DNA of 64,000 nucleotides from Macquaria australasica (Eukaryota > Chordata > Actinopteri > Centrarchiformes > Percichthyidae): assembly GCA_005408345.1 (NCBI GenBank), contig SEMN01000035.1:2030373-2094372 (forward strand), written 5' to 3'. Both the position numbers and the translations under genes were made by a program. Positions 29,229-40,400 of the stretch are shown here, one piece after another. Position 1 is the stretch's first letter; each line of letters begins with the position of its first letter. The notes below the pieces were generated by a model. The model did no database searches, was not told the DNA's origin, and saw nothing but the letters and a program-made list of their open reading frames with translations.

Positions 29229-29525
29229 GACAGCCTCCACTCTTGGGAAGGCTTTCTACAAGGTTTTGAAACCTGACTGCAGGGATTTTTCAGACACTGA
29301 TGTTGGGCAATAAGGCCAAGTTCCTCCACACCAAAACCATTTCTTTAGGGACCTAGTTTGGCAACATTTTGGGGAGGAAGACCTTTTCCTTTTTCAAGAT
29401 GACAATGCCTCCGTACACAAAGATGGAAGTACACAATTGTCTAAAATATTATTGAATGCTGTACCATTATGATGTCCATTAATTAGAACAAAAGGGGTCC
29501 AACCCCAACTATGAAAAAGAGTCTC
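29229..29525 (-). mobile_element. Tc1/mariner transposase relic with internal inversion
   Basis: Read on the - strand, the low-coordinate end encodes remnants of the Tc1 C-terminus (ESLP.VEA type) and, further in, FGVEEL. Segment 29357-29422 reads on the + strand instead (WQHFGEEDLFLFQDDNASVH), which is the catalytic-aspartate block of the same protein. The flanking pieces join correctly only if that segment is flipped. The copy is a fragment with frameshifts, no inverted terminal repeats and no intact reading frame. Confidence 0.75.
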
Positions 29526-29571
29526 AGAATAAAAGTCTGTGCTCTGTTTTAGCTCGTTGATTTGTATTAGA

Positions 29572-29888
29572 TTTACAACTGATGATTATTTTCATTATGT
29601 ATTCTGTTATTTTTTCAATGATTCATTGATTTGATGAGTGTCAGAAAATCTTGAAAATGCTGATCACAACTTCCCAAAAATCTCAACGTGACAACTTCAA
29701 ATTGTTGGTTTTGTCCAATCAACAGTCTGAAATCCAAAGATATTAATGTTACAGTCATATAAGCCAAAGAAAACCAGCAAACCCCCACATTGGAGAAGCT
29801 GCAAACAGATCATTTTGGCTTGACAAATGACTTAAAACGATCACTCGATTATCAAATATGTTGGCAATTAATTTTGTCGGCACTAATT
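29572..29888 (+). mobile_element. Copy of the AT-rich fish DNA repeat also seen at 26.9 kb
   Basis: Shares in order 'gattattttcattatgtatt', 'gtgtcagaaaatcttgaaaa', 'gacaacttcaaattgttggt', 'ttttgtccaatcaacagtc' and 'aaatgacttaaaacgatc' with the nested copies at 26845-27380. It appears complete or nearly so, without an internal insertion. No coding capacity. Confidence 0.65.
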
Positions 29889-30121
29889 TGTATCTTATGT
29901 AATCCAGGGACGGTCGATAGGTTCCTATTGTGTTACGTGCGACAGAGGATGTGGTTTCATCTGAGCCTGAACAAGTGAGATTAATGTCTCAATTGTACAG
30001 GAATGTTGCTACATTTGCTTGCAAGCATACAAAAATAACACTAACAATCCTGAACTTGAATGTCTCCAGATGCAAAACATCAGCTAGATCAGTGCACTGA
30101 GCAGCCGTACGACTACTAAAA

Positions 30122-30146
30122 AGGCACACGCACGCACACACACACG

Positions 30147-30240
<94 letters not shown>
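30122..30240. repeat. (CA)n microsatellite
   Basis: A long CA run with a few CG interruptions at its left end. The 82-aa - strand open frame over it is an artefact of the repeat (poly Cys-Val). Confidence 0.98.
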
Positions 30241-30243
<3 letters not shown>

Positions 30244-31679
30244 AGACTACAGCTCTGCCTTTAGCCTATAATGAGATTCTGAGTGAGCGGGTGAACTTTC
30301 CCCCAGATAGAGAGCAGACACAGGGAGGGAGGGAGGGAGCTGCAGAGAGCGAGCGAGCAAGCGAGTCGGTGAACAAGGATGAGAGGAAGTGATTTATTGT
30401 GATTATTCAGAGTAGGGAACTGACGGAGGTAAAAACAGAAAAAATAAGGATTATTGAGCATAATAGAAAGAGGGTGAGAGAAGGCAGATGTATTGCAGCT
30501 GACAGCGTCTGAGGCAGCCTCTCAGGAATGGAGATAAATATCCTGTGGGGTATACAGCCACCGTGGAGTGTAGGGATATAATCTGTGTTGCGTCTGCTGC
30601 ACCCACATGAAGCAAACTTCTCTTTGTCTGCAGTTATAAACACATATGAGCTATTGGGGCACTCTTGAGAGGAAGCTAACTCGATGCATTCACAACCAGT
30701 GTCTTCTGCATATTTGCACTACTGTTAACAGCAGGGGAAGCTTAATATCACCACACTGAACAGCTAAAATACAAAGTAGCTGTTTGTATTGTTCTTAAAA
30801 TAAACAGACCAGCCTCCGCAAACATATGAATATGTCACTTTCTAACATGTTTTTCTGCTCAGCCCCACCTCTCTCTGTGTTGGCAGACAGACAGCCAGCA
30901 GAGCACATCGCCTACTCGCCAGCACAGCCTGAGCTCTGTTCATCCCTCTTACATCTGCCACAACAGCTCGGGCTGCAGACACTTAAACCACTGTGACCAT
31001 ATTCGTGCAAGGAGCAGCAGCCAGTCCCTCCCTTAGGATGCAAAATCCATCAGAGACTTTGTTAGAGTTTGTCCTCTCTGCATGGCGTTTGTCAACACCA
31101 CAGCACAGTAACATGATGTTCAATGGGCCCTCTACATGACCAACAGAATTACGCAATAGGCTAGTCTTATAATAACTGAGCCACTGGGTTATACAGGCCA
31201 TAGTATTAGCACTGGTTCAGATGCCATTCATAGGGACGTAATCCTTTGTAGTATGTTAAGCATTCATCCAGGAACAACAGGACAGATATAGTGGGGTGGG
31301 TTTGACAGCATGCAAAAGTAAACACAGAAGTTCAGACTGATTGTTTAGAGCAACATTCAGATACCTCTGACACAAGGCAGCACCTGTTAGACCAGGATTT
31401 TGGGCCCATATTAACACTGAAATCTCTTCTCCATCTGTGACACCCACTGCTACACATGTTGTCAAAGGATGAAGCAGACTACCCTAACCTTTACCTCGGT
31501 ACAGTCTGAGCAGTCCCACATTAATGACTTACTCTAGAAATTTCTCAAACATTCTTGAGTCCCAGCTTAATCAGACAGTTATAAAGTTATAACCTGACAC
31601 AGATCTGTCGGGGGGTCTTTGACACAACATTATAATACGTGACACGAGGTTCGGAAACCTTTTGGAAACACACAGCTAA
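30241..31679. other. Intergenic spacer, no gene recognised
   Basis: Contains a short GGGA-repeat purine tract near 30322-30340. Open frames on both strands are short and unsupported. No RNA gene was recognised. Confidence 0.4.
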
Positions 31680-32240
31680 TGTTTACATCTGGTTGTCACT
31701 CTCATAACTGTCAGACCAGCTAGCTTCCTGGCTAAGCTAACCAGCAGCTGCAGCCAGGCGTAGCGGCAGATAGGAAGGTGCTAGCAACCAAAGCACGATT
31801 TCAACTATGTCTTTGCCACATGAAACCTTAAATACGAAGTCTGCCCCACATTTCACGGCCGTGTGCCGCAGTCTGTCCCGCCTGTCCTCGGCAGGAAGCC
31901 CTGTCGGCTCTGAAGCATGTCTACGTGACACAGGCTTGTTTACTTCGTCCGCTTGCTAGCCCAGCTGCGCCGTAAGCAGCCACCGCGCACACCATCGACT
32001 GACAAAGAGTAAAAAGAAAAGAAATAAGTAAGAAAAAGAAAAGTGAGAACTCAGCTGGAGTTCGCGCCCTACCTGCCCTGTCCCGCGTGCTTCTCGGGCG
32101 GCAGGAGCCCCTCATGGTCCCGGTTTAAAGCCTCTTCTTCCCAGCGTGGTGAGGACCGAGTCCCTCCAGCAGCACAGGCAGCAATGAATGAAGCGAGTGA
32201 GCGCTGCCCGACAGGCGCGTCCACATGAACGCGCGCACAC
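31680..32240 (-). promoter_or_regulatory. CpG-rich orphan promoter-like block
   Basis: GC- and CpG-rich island in an otherwise AT-rich spacer, with GCTAGC/GCTAAGC words like those of the rab7a, arpc4 and sec61a1 promoters here. On the - strand it contains an ATG (32115-32113) followed after 43 nt by a good donor, GGCAG|GTAGGG, at 32073/32072. The 14 codons plus one base would splice in frame into pfkfb4 exon 2. It could be a distal pfkfb4 promoter, the promoter of an unrecognised non-coding transcript, or an isolated CpG island. Confidence 0.4.
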
Positions 32241-32616
32241 GCACTTGTTACTGTTTAGCTGCACTCGTGTGCTTCCCCATTTACCTCTAAAGAAGTTCTG
32301 AGCCTTTTTTTTTTTGTCTATGAATCACAATCAGTCACACGTGCACCAGGCAGTGCATGTGCAACTGCCCTTGGACCCCAGACCTCAAAGGGCCCCCAAA
32401 AGCCTCAGGTTCACTGTGTGTCAGTAATTTGTAATTTCATCGACTGCAAGTTTGTTAGAGAATTTGCACGTTTAAGTACAATGTCAGCTAATTTTGGGGC
32501 GTCAATAGAGGCCCAGCAGTAACTTTTGCCCTGAGGGCCTCATAACGGGTTCATCCGGCCATTGCCTTGTGTGAGAATCAGACACAAAAAGCAGCATCTC
32601 AGATGTGTCGCAATAT

Positions 32617-32622
32617 TTTAAT
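32617..32622 (-). terminator. Variant polyadenylation signal, WASP-like gene
   Basis: On the - strand the word ATTAAA, the commonest variant of AATAAA, lies about 40 nt after the stop codon of the WASP-like gene. The short 3' UTR this implies is plausible but unproven. Confidence 0.35.
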
Positions 32623-32662
32623 GAGTGCATCATACACAGCACAGATAAAAACCAAAGTTTCT

Positions 32663-35600
32663 TTAAAGGTGCAGGTCACTGTCAGGGTCCGGCTCCGACT
32701 CAGTTTGACTCCCTTCTGCGCTTGTGGTTCGCTGGAGCAGCTGGTTTTGTCTGAACTCTCTCAATGCAGTCAGGATAGGTTTACCTCTGTCTTCAGCTGT
32801 CGAGGAACTCACCTGACACAGCAAAGAAAAGTTAAGATCATTCAGTCCACACGTTTTACAGATTCAAATGGATGTTTACAGAACTGTGACAGCATGCGCC
32901 CTTGTTGTCTTACATGTTTGAAACTTCCACTCTTTCTGAATCTCTCAGGGACAACTGGAGCAAGAGTAGGTGGAGGAGGAAGAACCCAAGGGCGAATCTG
33001 ACTCTGGTTGTCTGTGCCCCATGGAGTTCGCTGGAAGGTGGTGCTGGGTTTGATGGGGGGAACCGGTGGCAAAGGCCCTTTCTTCAGATCAAGGGAGATG
33101 GACGCCCCTGCAGATCTCGGCAGTGTCTGAGATGCTGGGCCTGTCAAACACGCCAGAGAACTCTCTTAAAAGATCCGTTTTAACGTTTAAATGTTTACTT
33201 TTAGAAGCATAAGATAAACCTGAAAAAAAAAAAACATAAAAGGAGCATACAGATAAAGTACCTTTGTTCCTCAGCTCTCTCTGCACAGCCTTTATTCCTC
33301 CAAATTGGTTAATGATGCAGTCGACAGCTTCAGCAATGTCTTTGTCTCTCAGGTCTTCCTCTGTGAGTCTTGCCTGCATCAACAGTCTCCTCATTGCGCA
33401 GTCCAAATCCTTAAACTTCACCAAGCAGATACATCAGGGAATGGACTGATTTAGCATGTTATTTCTGCACAGACTAATTACAAATTGACAGCGTCATGAT
33501 GTGAATTTCTGTCTGTTTGACTGTCTATCTGGCTCATGTAGGCTGTAATCATTTCACTGTATAATTTGACTCACTGAGCTGGTGGTTGGTGTAACTGTTG
33601 GGGACGGAGCGTCCATGGGGAAATGTTGCTCCCTGTCCGAATGGTCAAGTGGATTAATTCTACAACAACAGAAAGAAAAAGTAAAGCATCACTTTAATCC
33701 TCTGCTCTCTTCTCCTCTTCATGTCGATAAAGTCGTAACATTTCTGTCACCCTGAATCAGGTGGGTCACTTGTTGAGATGTCCTCTTTTTCAGCGTTTGC
33801 TACTTCAATCATCCTGGTTATCTTTTCTGCAAAACAGAAGAAGTAAAATGAGAGGAAAAGAGAAACTAATGAGAATTGACAGAGACCTCTGCTTTCATGT
33901 GAAGAGAGCAAACACATATTTGAAAAGTGCTGAAGTCACGTATTTGTTGTTACTCTAACCTTGGTTTCTTAGGACAGCCTCCATGGCAAGATGAAATTCC
34001 TCTGCCTCTGTCTCATTTGCAAAGTTGAGGCCAGCCTGGTGGTCCTGTGAAAACACAGTAAATTCACCGTAAACCAACTCAATACACTAATACTCTAGCA
34101 CTGATGAGCATGTTGCATGCACTGATACTTTAAAACAGGGTCACTCACATCTGCAGAGAAAGTGTGGAAGAACGTGCGAGTTGCAGTGTACTTGAAGGGG
34201 ATGTACAGCTCCTGCTCCCACAGCAACTTTGCACGCTGTGTTCAAGGAAAGATATAGGAGGGATTAAAGGAAAGGAAGGAAGGAAAGGGGTTATTAACAA
34301 CTATCACTGTAGTTACATGAGGAAAAGTACAGACACACCCATCTGGATAAGTCTCCCTATTGTTACTGAAGCAAACTGCAAATTAAAGGAAACACTACAA
34401 GCCGTCCCATGCGTGCAACTGTACTCGAACACACAGAATGAACCTAAAACGTGATTTCATTGAGGGAAGTGGTGTGTTTAGTGGATGTGATCAGTTGTGT
34501 AGTTCCTCTTACCTTGACACAATAGAGACGCAGGAAGTAGGAGTCAATGGACTCATCCTTCATGAGACACAACGCGCCACAACCCAAACAACTCCAGCAT
34601 GGACGCTCACCCTGGATCTCTTTGGCCGCCAGAACCTGTGCTACTGTAGTTTTGATCAGCTGAAATGCACCAGCAGTCATGCAAATCACAACATATTCAA
34701 ACGTGTTTATATGTATTAAGAAGACTGATCAGGAGCCTCTCATCAATAGCTAAAAAAAGCACAAAAAATGTGAAGGAATTGGGGTCCTCACTACTTTTTT
34801 TTATTATGAATACTGAATAAATACTGATCAATCAATACTGTGATTGCATTTTTGCCATTTTCCTTTTAATCTCAATCCCTCCTTCCACAGAACTGTTTTT
34901 GTAATGTATGAGATGCGTGATATCTTTTGTGACTCAGAGTAACCTTTGAGACATTCTGGTTTAGTTTCCGAGCGTTACGCAGCAGAGAGGCCGCTCCTCA
35001 GAGAGACTGTGACCTCTTTCTAGAGGCTGATGATGCTGGGAAATGATCCATTTAACTTCTTTTTTATCTTGTGTGAGCTTCAGGAGATCAATCCACTTCA
35101 TTACATCCATGCCCAGGGCTCTTCACTCATTCGCTGTTATGTTGATGACACACTTATTGACACGTTATATCTGTCTATAAAACCAACTGCAATCTCTTCT
35201 TTCATTTAGGAGCATTTTCATGTAGTTTTTGTTTTATTTTTTTCACAAATCAGTGCAACTCTCTGTAGTCCACGAGAGTCAAGCTTTCTGGTTCATCTCC
35301 GTCCTTTATCAAAGACAGCAGCTACTTCTAAGTTTCTTAACAAAGCAAAAGTTTTTTTAATCTGACCTGAAAGAACTTAAGTCCTAAGGCTGGATGAATC
35401 TACATTTCTTTTTACATTCCAAAATGAACATCTCTTACTGGTTTACAGACTTGCTGTTATGTACTGACATTGTATTAATTATGTTTGACCTCTCTTTTAT
35501 ATTTCCCTCCTCTCTTTTTCTTTCTTTCTTTTGATTTATGTAATTATTTCCTTCTTTGCTGTTTTTAAATACCGTCAAAAGTGTCATGTGGAAAAAGATG

Positions 35601-36197
35601 ATTATTGTGCAGCACCTGCCCCGGTAACATGATGTGGTAGTGCCATGCAGGCAATGCAAACAGCAGATACTAACTGTAAACAAAACAGCCCTCACAGAAA
35701 GCCCATTCATCCACCAGGCCTCCTCTGACAGATGTTACTGATAACATGAAAACAAACCCCAGGAAATAAAAAAAGAGTTAAAATTCCTGGTTGCAGAAGA
35801 CTGGGATTGAGAGAGACAGCCATCGGATTATAGAAGAAATTGTAGATTAAAACAAAACTACATTAATATCATCGACGTGTTCAACTCAACAGTATTATTT
35901 TTGAAATATTTTACCTTCATAACACACATTCACTTTTTGTCAGTGTTGTTATGTATTCAAGTTCTATTAATTCTTAAAATGTTCATTTATGGCAATAACA
36001 AGTGTATACCAATCTCAGACATACAGAAAAACCTGAGGTAAATTACTGTTAATTTGTATTTTATGGATATTAATTTGAAGTGACAGTAGTGAACTGACCT
36101 TGCACTGAGGTTCGAGCAGAGAGATAAGGACACCTTTCTCCCGGATGGTCAGGAGATCACTCATTACGTGACACCCGGGAATCAGACTTGACGCCAT
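32663..36197 (-). CDS. WASP-related WH1 protein lacking CRIB and WH2
   Basis: Exons in transcript order: 36197-36099, 34659-34513, 34235-34149, 34044-33960, 33826-33751, 33659-33575, 33415-33262, 33140-32914, 32812-32663; 777 nt, 258 aa, phases consistent. Residues of about 17-140 form a WASP-type WH1 (EVH1) domain: CLMKDESIDSYFLRLY, KLLWEQELY, FFHTF, QAGLNFANE. Residues of about 168-212 match the helical half of the GTPase-binding domain of WASP/N-WASP (LTEEDLRDKD..., GGIKAVQREL), but the CRIB core (IGTP..FxHxxHxG) is absent from exons and introns. A short proline region (GPLPPVPPIKP, LPPPPTLAP) follows. The tail (ILTALREFRQNQLLQ, then acidic) faintly resembles the WASP central helix; no WH2 and no acidic Trp. 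The WH1 domain would bind WIP-type partners by family knowledge. The exon 7 acceptor could be 6 nt further in. Confidence 0.8.
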
Positions 36198-36395
36198 CAC
36201 GAGACCCTTGTTTTCACCCTCCACTCACCACTGCTGTCACCACCTCGTCCTTTCATTCCTTCTGAATGTAACAACTGAACCCACATGCAGTAACCGTAAC
36301 TGGTTTGAATGGTTTGAATCATGCAAATTAATTTGACTTAATGTGCACTGTGTATGCACTGTGGCTCTCTATCCCTAACTGAACAACTGTGTGTG

Positions 36396-36660
36396 CAGTC
36401 GTAGATTAAACTACCCAACAGTATATAAAGTAGATATAATTAGCTCCACCCCAACCATACAACATTAAAATGATGCTTATGTTAACGTACTGTGAATAAT
36501 ATATAATAATGTAACACTGACAGGGGCCATTCTGCTGCTTAATGAGTGCCTTTTATTTCAATACTTTAATTACATTTTTGTTTATATTAATGTACTTTTA
36601 CTTAAGTCAAAGTTTTCCTGCAAGACTTTCACTTGTAGTGGGGTGTTTTGACATTGGGAT
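36396..36660 (-). mobile_element. Fragment of a hAT-like fish repeat
   Basis: Reads in the reverse orientation of the element at 54814-55301: 'gtagattaaactacccaaca', 'acaggggccattctgctgc', 'gtacttttacttaagtcaaa' and 'cctgcaagactttcacttgtag'. Degenerate, no coding potential. It lies upstream of the WASP-like gene. Confidence 0.55.
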
Positions 36661-37294
36661 ACTTCTGGCTACACCTGCTATTATCCTGTGCACATTAAAA
36701 ATAAAATGAACAGTGGGTGTTGGGTTTGCATGTTCAATGCCAAAGGTCCTGCTCACGGAAGCTCTTACATGTTTCCATTTTCCTCAGTTTGATCAACATT
36801 TTAGTTAAAAGGTGAACATTTATCTTGTAGCCAAAAACTAAATGAGTTACCGGCATCCAGCAGCCAGCAGAGGCTGTCAGAGGAAGTCATTTCAAGTGAG
36901 CAGAAATGTCTGGTACGATTGATGGATCACAATGTGCAAGAGGTATGTTGTCACCTTAAACTCTCATAGTTTAAATATCCTTTGATTGTACATGTTACAA
37001 TACCCACATAATTAACCATCATAAAAGTCCCCTAGAGGTCTTCAGTTGGAAGTAATCTGTCCTAATAAATATCTTTTATGACTTCCACATACAGTGTTTC
37101 TTTGTTTACAGCAAGAAGAACCAATTTCTCACACTGCCACAAAATCTCTGCATTCAGCTTACTCTCAGATTTTCACCTGACAGCGATAATAAGAGGTTTT
37201 ATAATTCTCTCAGTATCAAAAATTTTTTTTTTTTTAAATTAGGTTTCCTGTACAAAAGGGACAGAACACAGTTGTAAAACATAAAAAACAAACA
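36661..37294. other. Spacer between the WASP-like gene and mapkapk3
   Basis: No gene recognised. A short + strand sequence with an ATG and a GTATGT donor near 36907-36945 exists, but nothing around it supports an exon. Confidence 0.4.
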
Positions 37295-37300
37295 TTTATT
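37295..37300 (-). terminator. mapkapk3: Polyadenylation signal, mapkapk3
   Basis: AATAAA on the - strand about 160 nt after the mapkapk3 stop codon, implying a short 3' UTR. Confidence 0.55.
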
Positions 37301-37459
37301 TTAAATGTTAGAGTAGTAACAATCAAAATATTTGACATTTTTCAGACTTTTGAGTGCAGTGATACAAAGAAGCAGGAAAAACTGAGTAAAATAAAATAAA
37401 TGACATGTAGATGTGAAAATATTGCTCACTCTGGCTTTCATAGTTTTATTTTACTTTGG

Positions 37460-40400
37460 TCAAATAATCATTTTCCCATGCTCCTCAGAAAATGTAACTT
37501 CTCTGTGACTATTGTGCACCACTCCTCCACCTCCTCTGTCACCATCTCCTCCTGTGTCGGCCCCTTCAGGCATGGACCTCTTCCGTCTCTTATTGAGCAG
37601 AGGGTTGTTGGACATGTCCAGGTCTTTGATCTTCACCTGGTCGTAGTCAACACGCATGGTGGCCAAGGCGCTGGTCATTTCCTCCTGTTGGCAGACGGAG
37701 GCGTTTCGTGCTGTAAATCTGGTGCTTTACTGCCACCTTGTGGTCATATTCTGAAAACAAACACATCTAGACAGAGTGGGTCCCACCTTCACATCGTCCC
37801 ACAGCTCCTTGTCCTCTGTCAAAACACGAGAGGTGTGGAGGGGTGTCGGAGGGACCACCATCGACTGCTGCAGTGACACAAAAAAGACACAAACATCTTA
37901 TGAATAAAAGGGGAAACAGCATACAGGTCTATAGGCACAGAGCTGACAAAGTGATAACTTACACTAATCCAGGGATGGTTCACGAACTGTCCAATGGTCA
38001 TCCTCTCATTGGGGTCTGTCTTCAGTAACTGAATGATGAGCTGTTTGGCTACAGAGGACATAAATAAAACACATTTAAACAACAACAAGCATGTAACCCA
38101 ATACGTCTTTAGGGCAATATTAATCTACAATGGAGATGATGCGCAGGTTGTTTGGAAATGTTCAAACATGTGATGTGGGTCAGTTGGAATCAAGTTGTAA
38201 ACAACACTGACATATTATCCACTTTTAAGTTCTTATGGTGAACTTTTTAGGAAACAGTTGCTTATTTACACTTCCGGCAGATACGGAGCAACATGATCAT
38301 TCATTCAGAGTCGTTTTTCCAGCTACCTGATGAATGAAATGTAAGCAGCTCCATTTTTGGTCTCTACCAATTTCTGAGAAAAATATGTGGCTCTTTAGCC
38401 GCTAAATGCTGCACTGTGTTCACCAGCTAGTCTCTAACTTTGTCTGTCTGTTGTTTGGTGCTGGGCAGGTAGCGTACAGTCGATTTATCAGAGGTTTTTT
38501 TTTTTGCTGAAAACAGCTGCTTGTAGCTGGGAGAGATCAGACTGAACCAAAACAGTAAAGTTGTGGGCTGGAAAACCAAAACAATGAGCTGAAGGTCACT
38601 AAAACACTCTGTTCAGCTGAGGGGAACTGCAGTTGGACTATAGATTTTTATTGTGAATATTATTTATAACATAACTTCCTCTGCTGGTTTTCATACAAAG
38701 TAAGAACTTGGTTGAATGGAAATTTGCACAACCCAGTTACAGTTTTGACATCTTTTCCAAATAATTTATGAATTTTATGTCCAAAACCTGACCTTCCTCA
38801 GAAACGTCAGCCCACTCGGGGTTGGGGAACTCATATTGTCCCAACCTGATCCTCTGCTTCATGCCTGGAGAGATGGCCTGACCTGTGTTTGAGTAGAACG
38901 GAGGAAACCCACAGAGACTAGAAACACAAGAGAAGAGAAGAAGAAGCTATTTTACTTTGCTGTCTTCTTTAACCAAAACGCAGCGTTGAACATTAGCATA
39001 CAGCATAGCAGAATAGCTATAAATGTTTCATTTAGTTGAATCCGTTGCCGACGCATATGATACTCACAGAATGTACATGATTACGCCCAGAGACCACATG
39101 TCACATGATTTGTCATATTTCTCTGGTCCAAGCACTTCTGGGGCTAAATGGACAAATAGATACAGAAAAAAACACAACAACACAATAACGTGGAGAATGA
39201 AAGACACACTCGCACAAAAGCAGGCCAATATTGCAGACACACATTGACAACACGAGAGTGAAAGACAGCAACCATTTCCAAAAGCTATGCCTGTAATAGC
39301 ACATTTATAATAAAGGCACAAATGCAGTGTACCCACTCATGTGACAGCGAACACTCACCAACATAATATGGAGTGTAACAGGGAGTTTGGAGCAAGTTGT
39401 GCAGTGTCGTCTCCTTAGCAAAGCCAAAGTCAGTCAGTTTTAGTGTAGCGTTACTCTCCTTGGTGGTGTAGAGCAGGTTTTCAGGCTGCAGTGTGCATGA
39501 GAATGAGAAAAAAAACAAAAACAATTAGAGAGTCAAAAGCTAGAAATTCTTCCTTACAGTCTTTGTGAAGGATTACTTTGACAGCAGCAGTACCTTTACA
39601 TCCCTATGAGCAATGTCCACGTGGTGGAGGTACTCTATGGCCGTGCCGATGTCGTGCATGATCTCTGACGCCTCTGATGGATAGACATGACATAGATGTA
39701 ACATGTACAGGACACGATATACAAACCCATGAATTTGAACTGCTTAATGTGAACTCTAGCCCACCTCTCTCTGTGAAGGCCTGGTCCCCTCTGGCCTGAA
39801 TGCGACTGAACAGCTCCCCTCCCTCCATGCTGAGAAAGGATTAACAAAGAGATCAGAACTGGGGCAGCGAGGGGACTCTTGGCAAACACAACAAAACACA
39901 GTTCTCCGCTGCAATCATGGTTTGACAACAAAGCGAGTCATTGTGCCTCACAATTTACTGCTCAGATGAGTCCAGCCTTCTGAGCCACGGCAGGCTCAGA
40001 TGACTCACGCGGTAAGGATGCATTAAAGGGAAAATCCACCCAAAATAATGTAAATGAGATGATTACCAGGTGACACTTGATTCCATGGGCTCAAAGCTTG
40101 TTTTTGTTCAAGACATCACATATCCTTTATGTCAGTGTGCAGCTTGTGGTGTAGCTGTGCATCAGAAAGTGTTCTCATACTCCAATAAAACTGGCTTCTG
40201 TCAAAGGCCGTGGTAACCAATTAAAATATGTGGACGTTGCTAAATGCAGGTGTGACCACAGCCCAAAACACGATGAGGATACAAAGGCATCCAGTCACTC
40301 AGGCCGCATCAACATGTGGTCAGAGATGCAAATGAATCCCGTCAAGTCGATTCTGCAGCAAACAAACGGCACAACAACACTTGCAAACAGTCTGTATCAG

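Noticed and set aside
29989..30237. 82-aa Cys/Val-rich open frame
   Set aside because: Translation of the (CA)n microsatellite.
32567..33001. 144-aa + strand open frame
   Set aside because: Antisense to the last exons of the WASP-like gene; no domain of its own.
36198..36224. GTG-initiated N-terminal extension of the WASP-like gene
   Set aside because: It would need a non-ATG start in a vertebrate gene; the ATG at 36197 is the first proper start.
36907..36945. Short ATG exon with GTATGT donor on the + strand
   Set aside because: Twelve codons with no downstream partner exon on the + strand; chance occurrence is likely.
37400..37876. 158-aa + strand open frame
   Set aside because: Antisense to the last two coding exons of mapkapk3, whose - strand reading is conserved protein.
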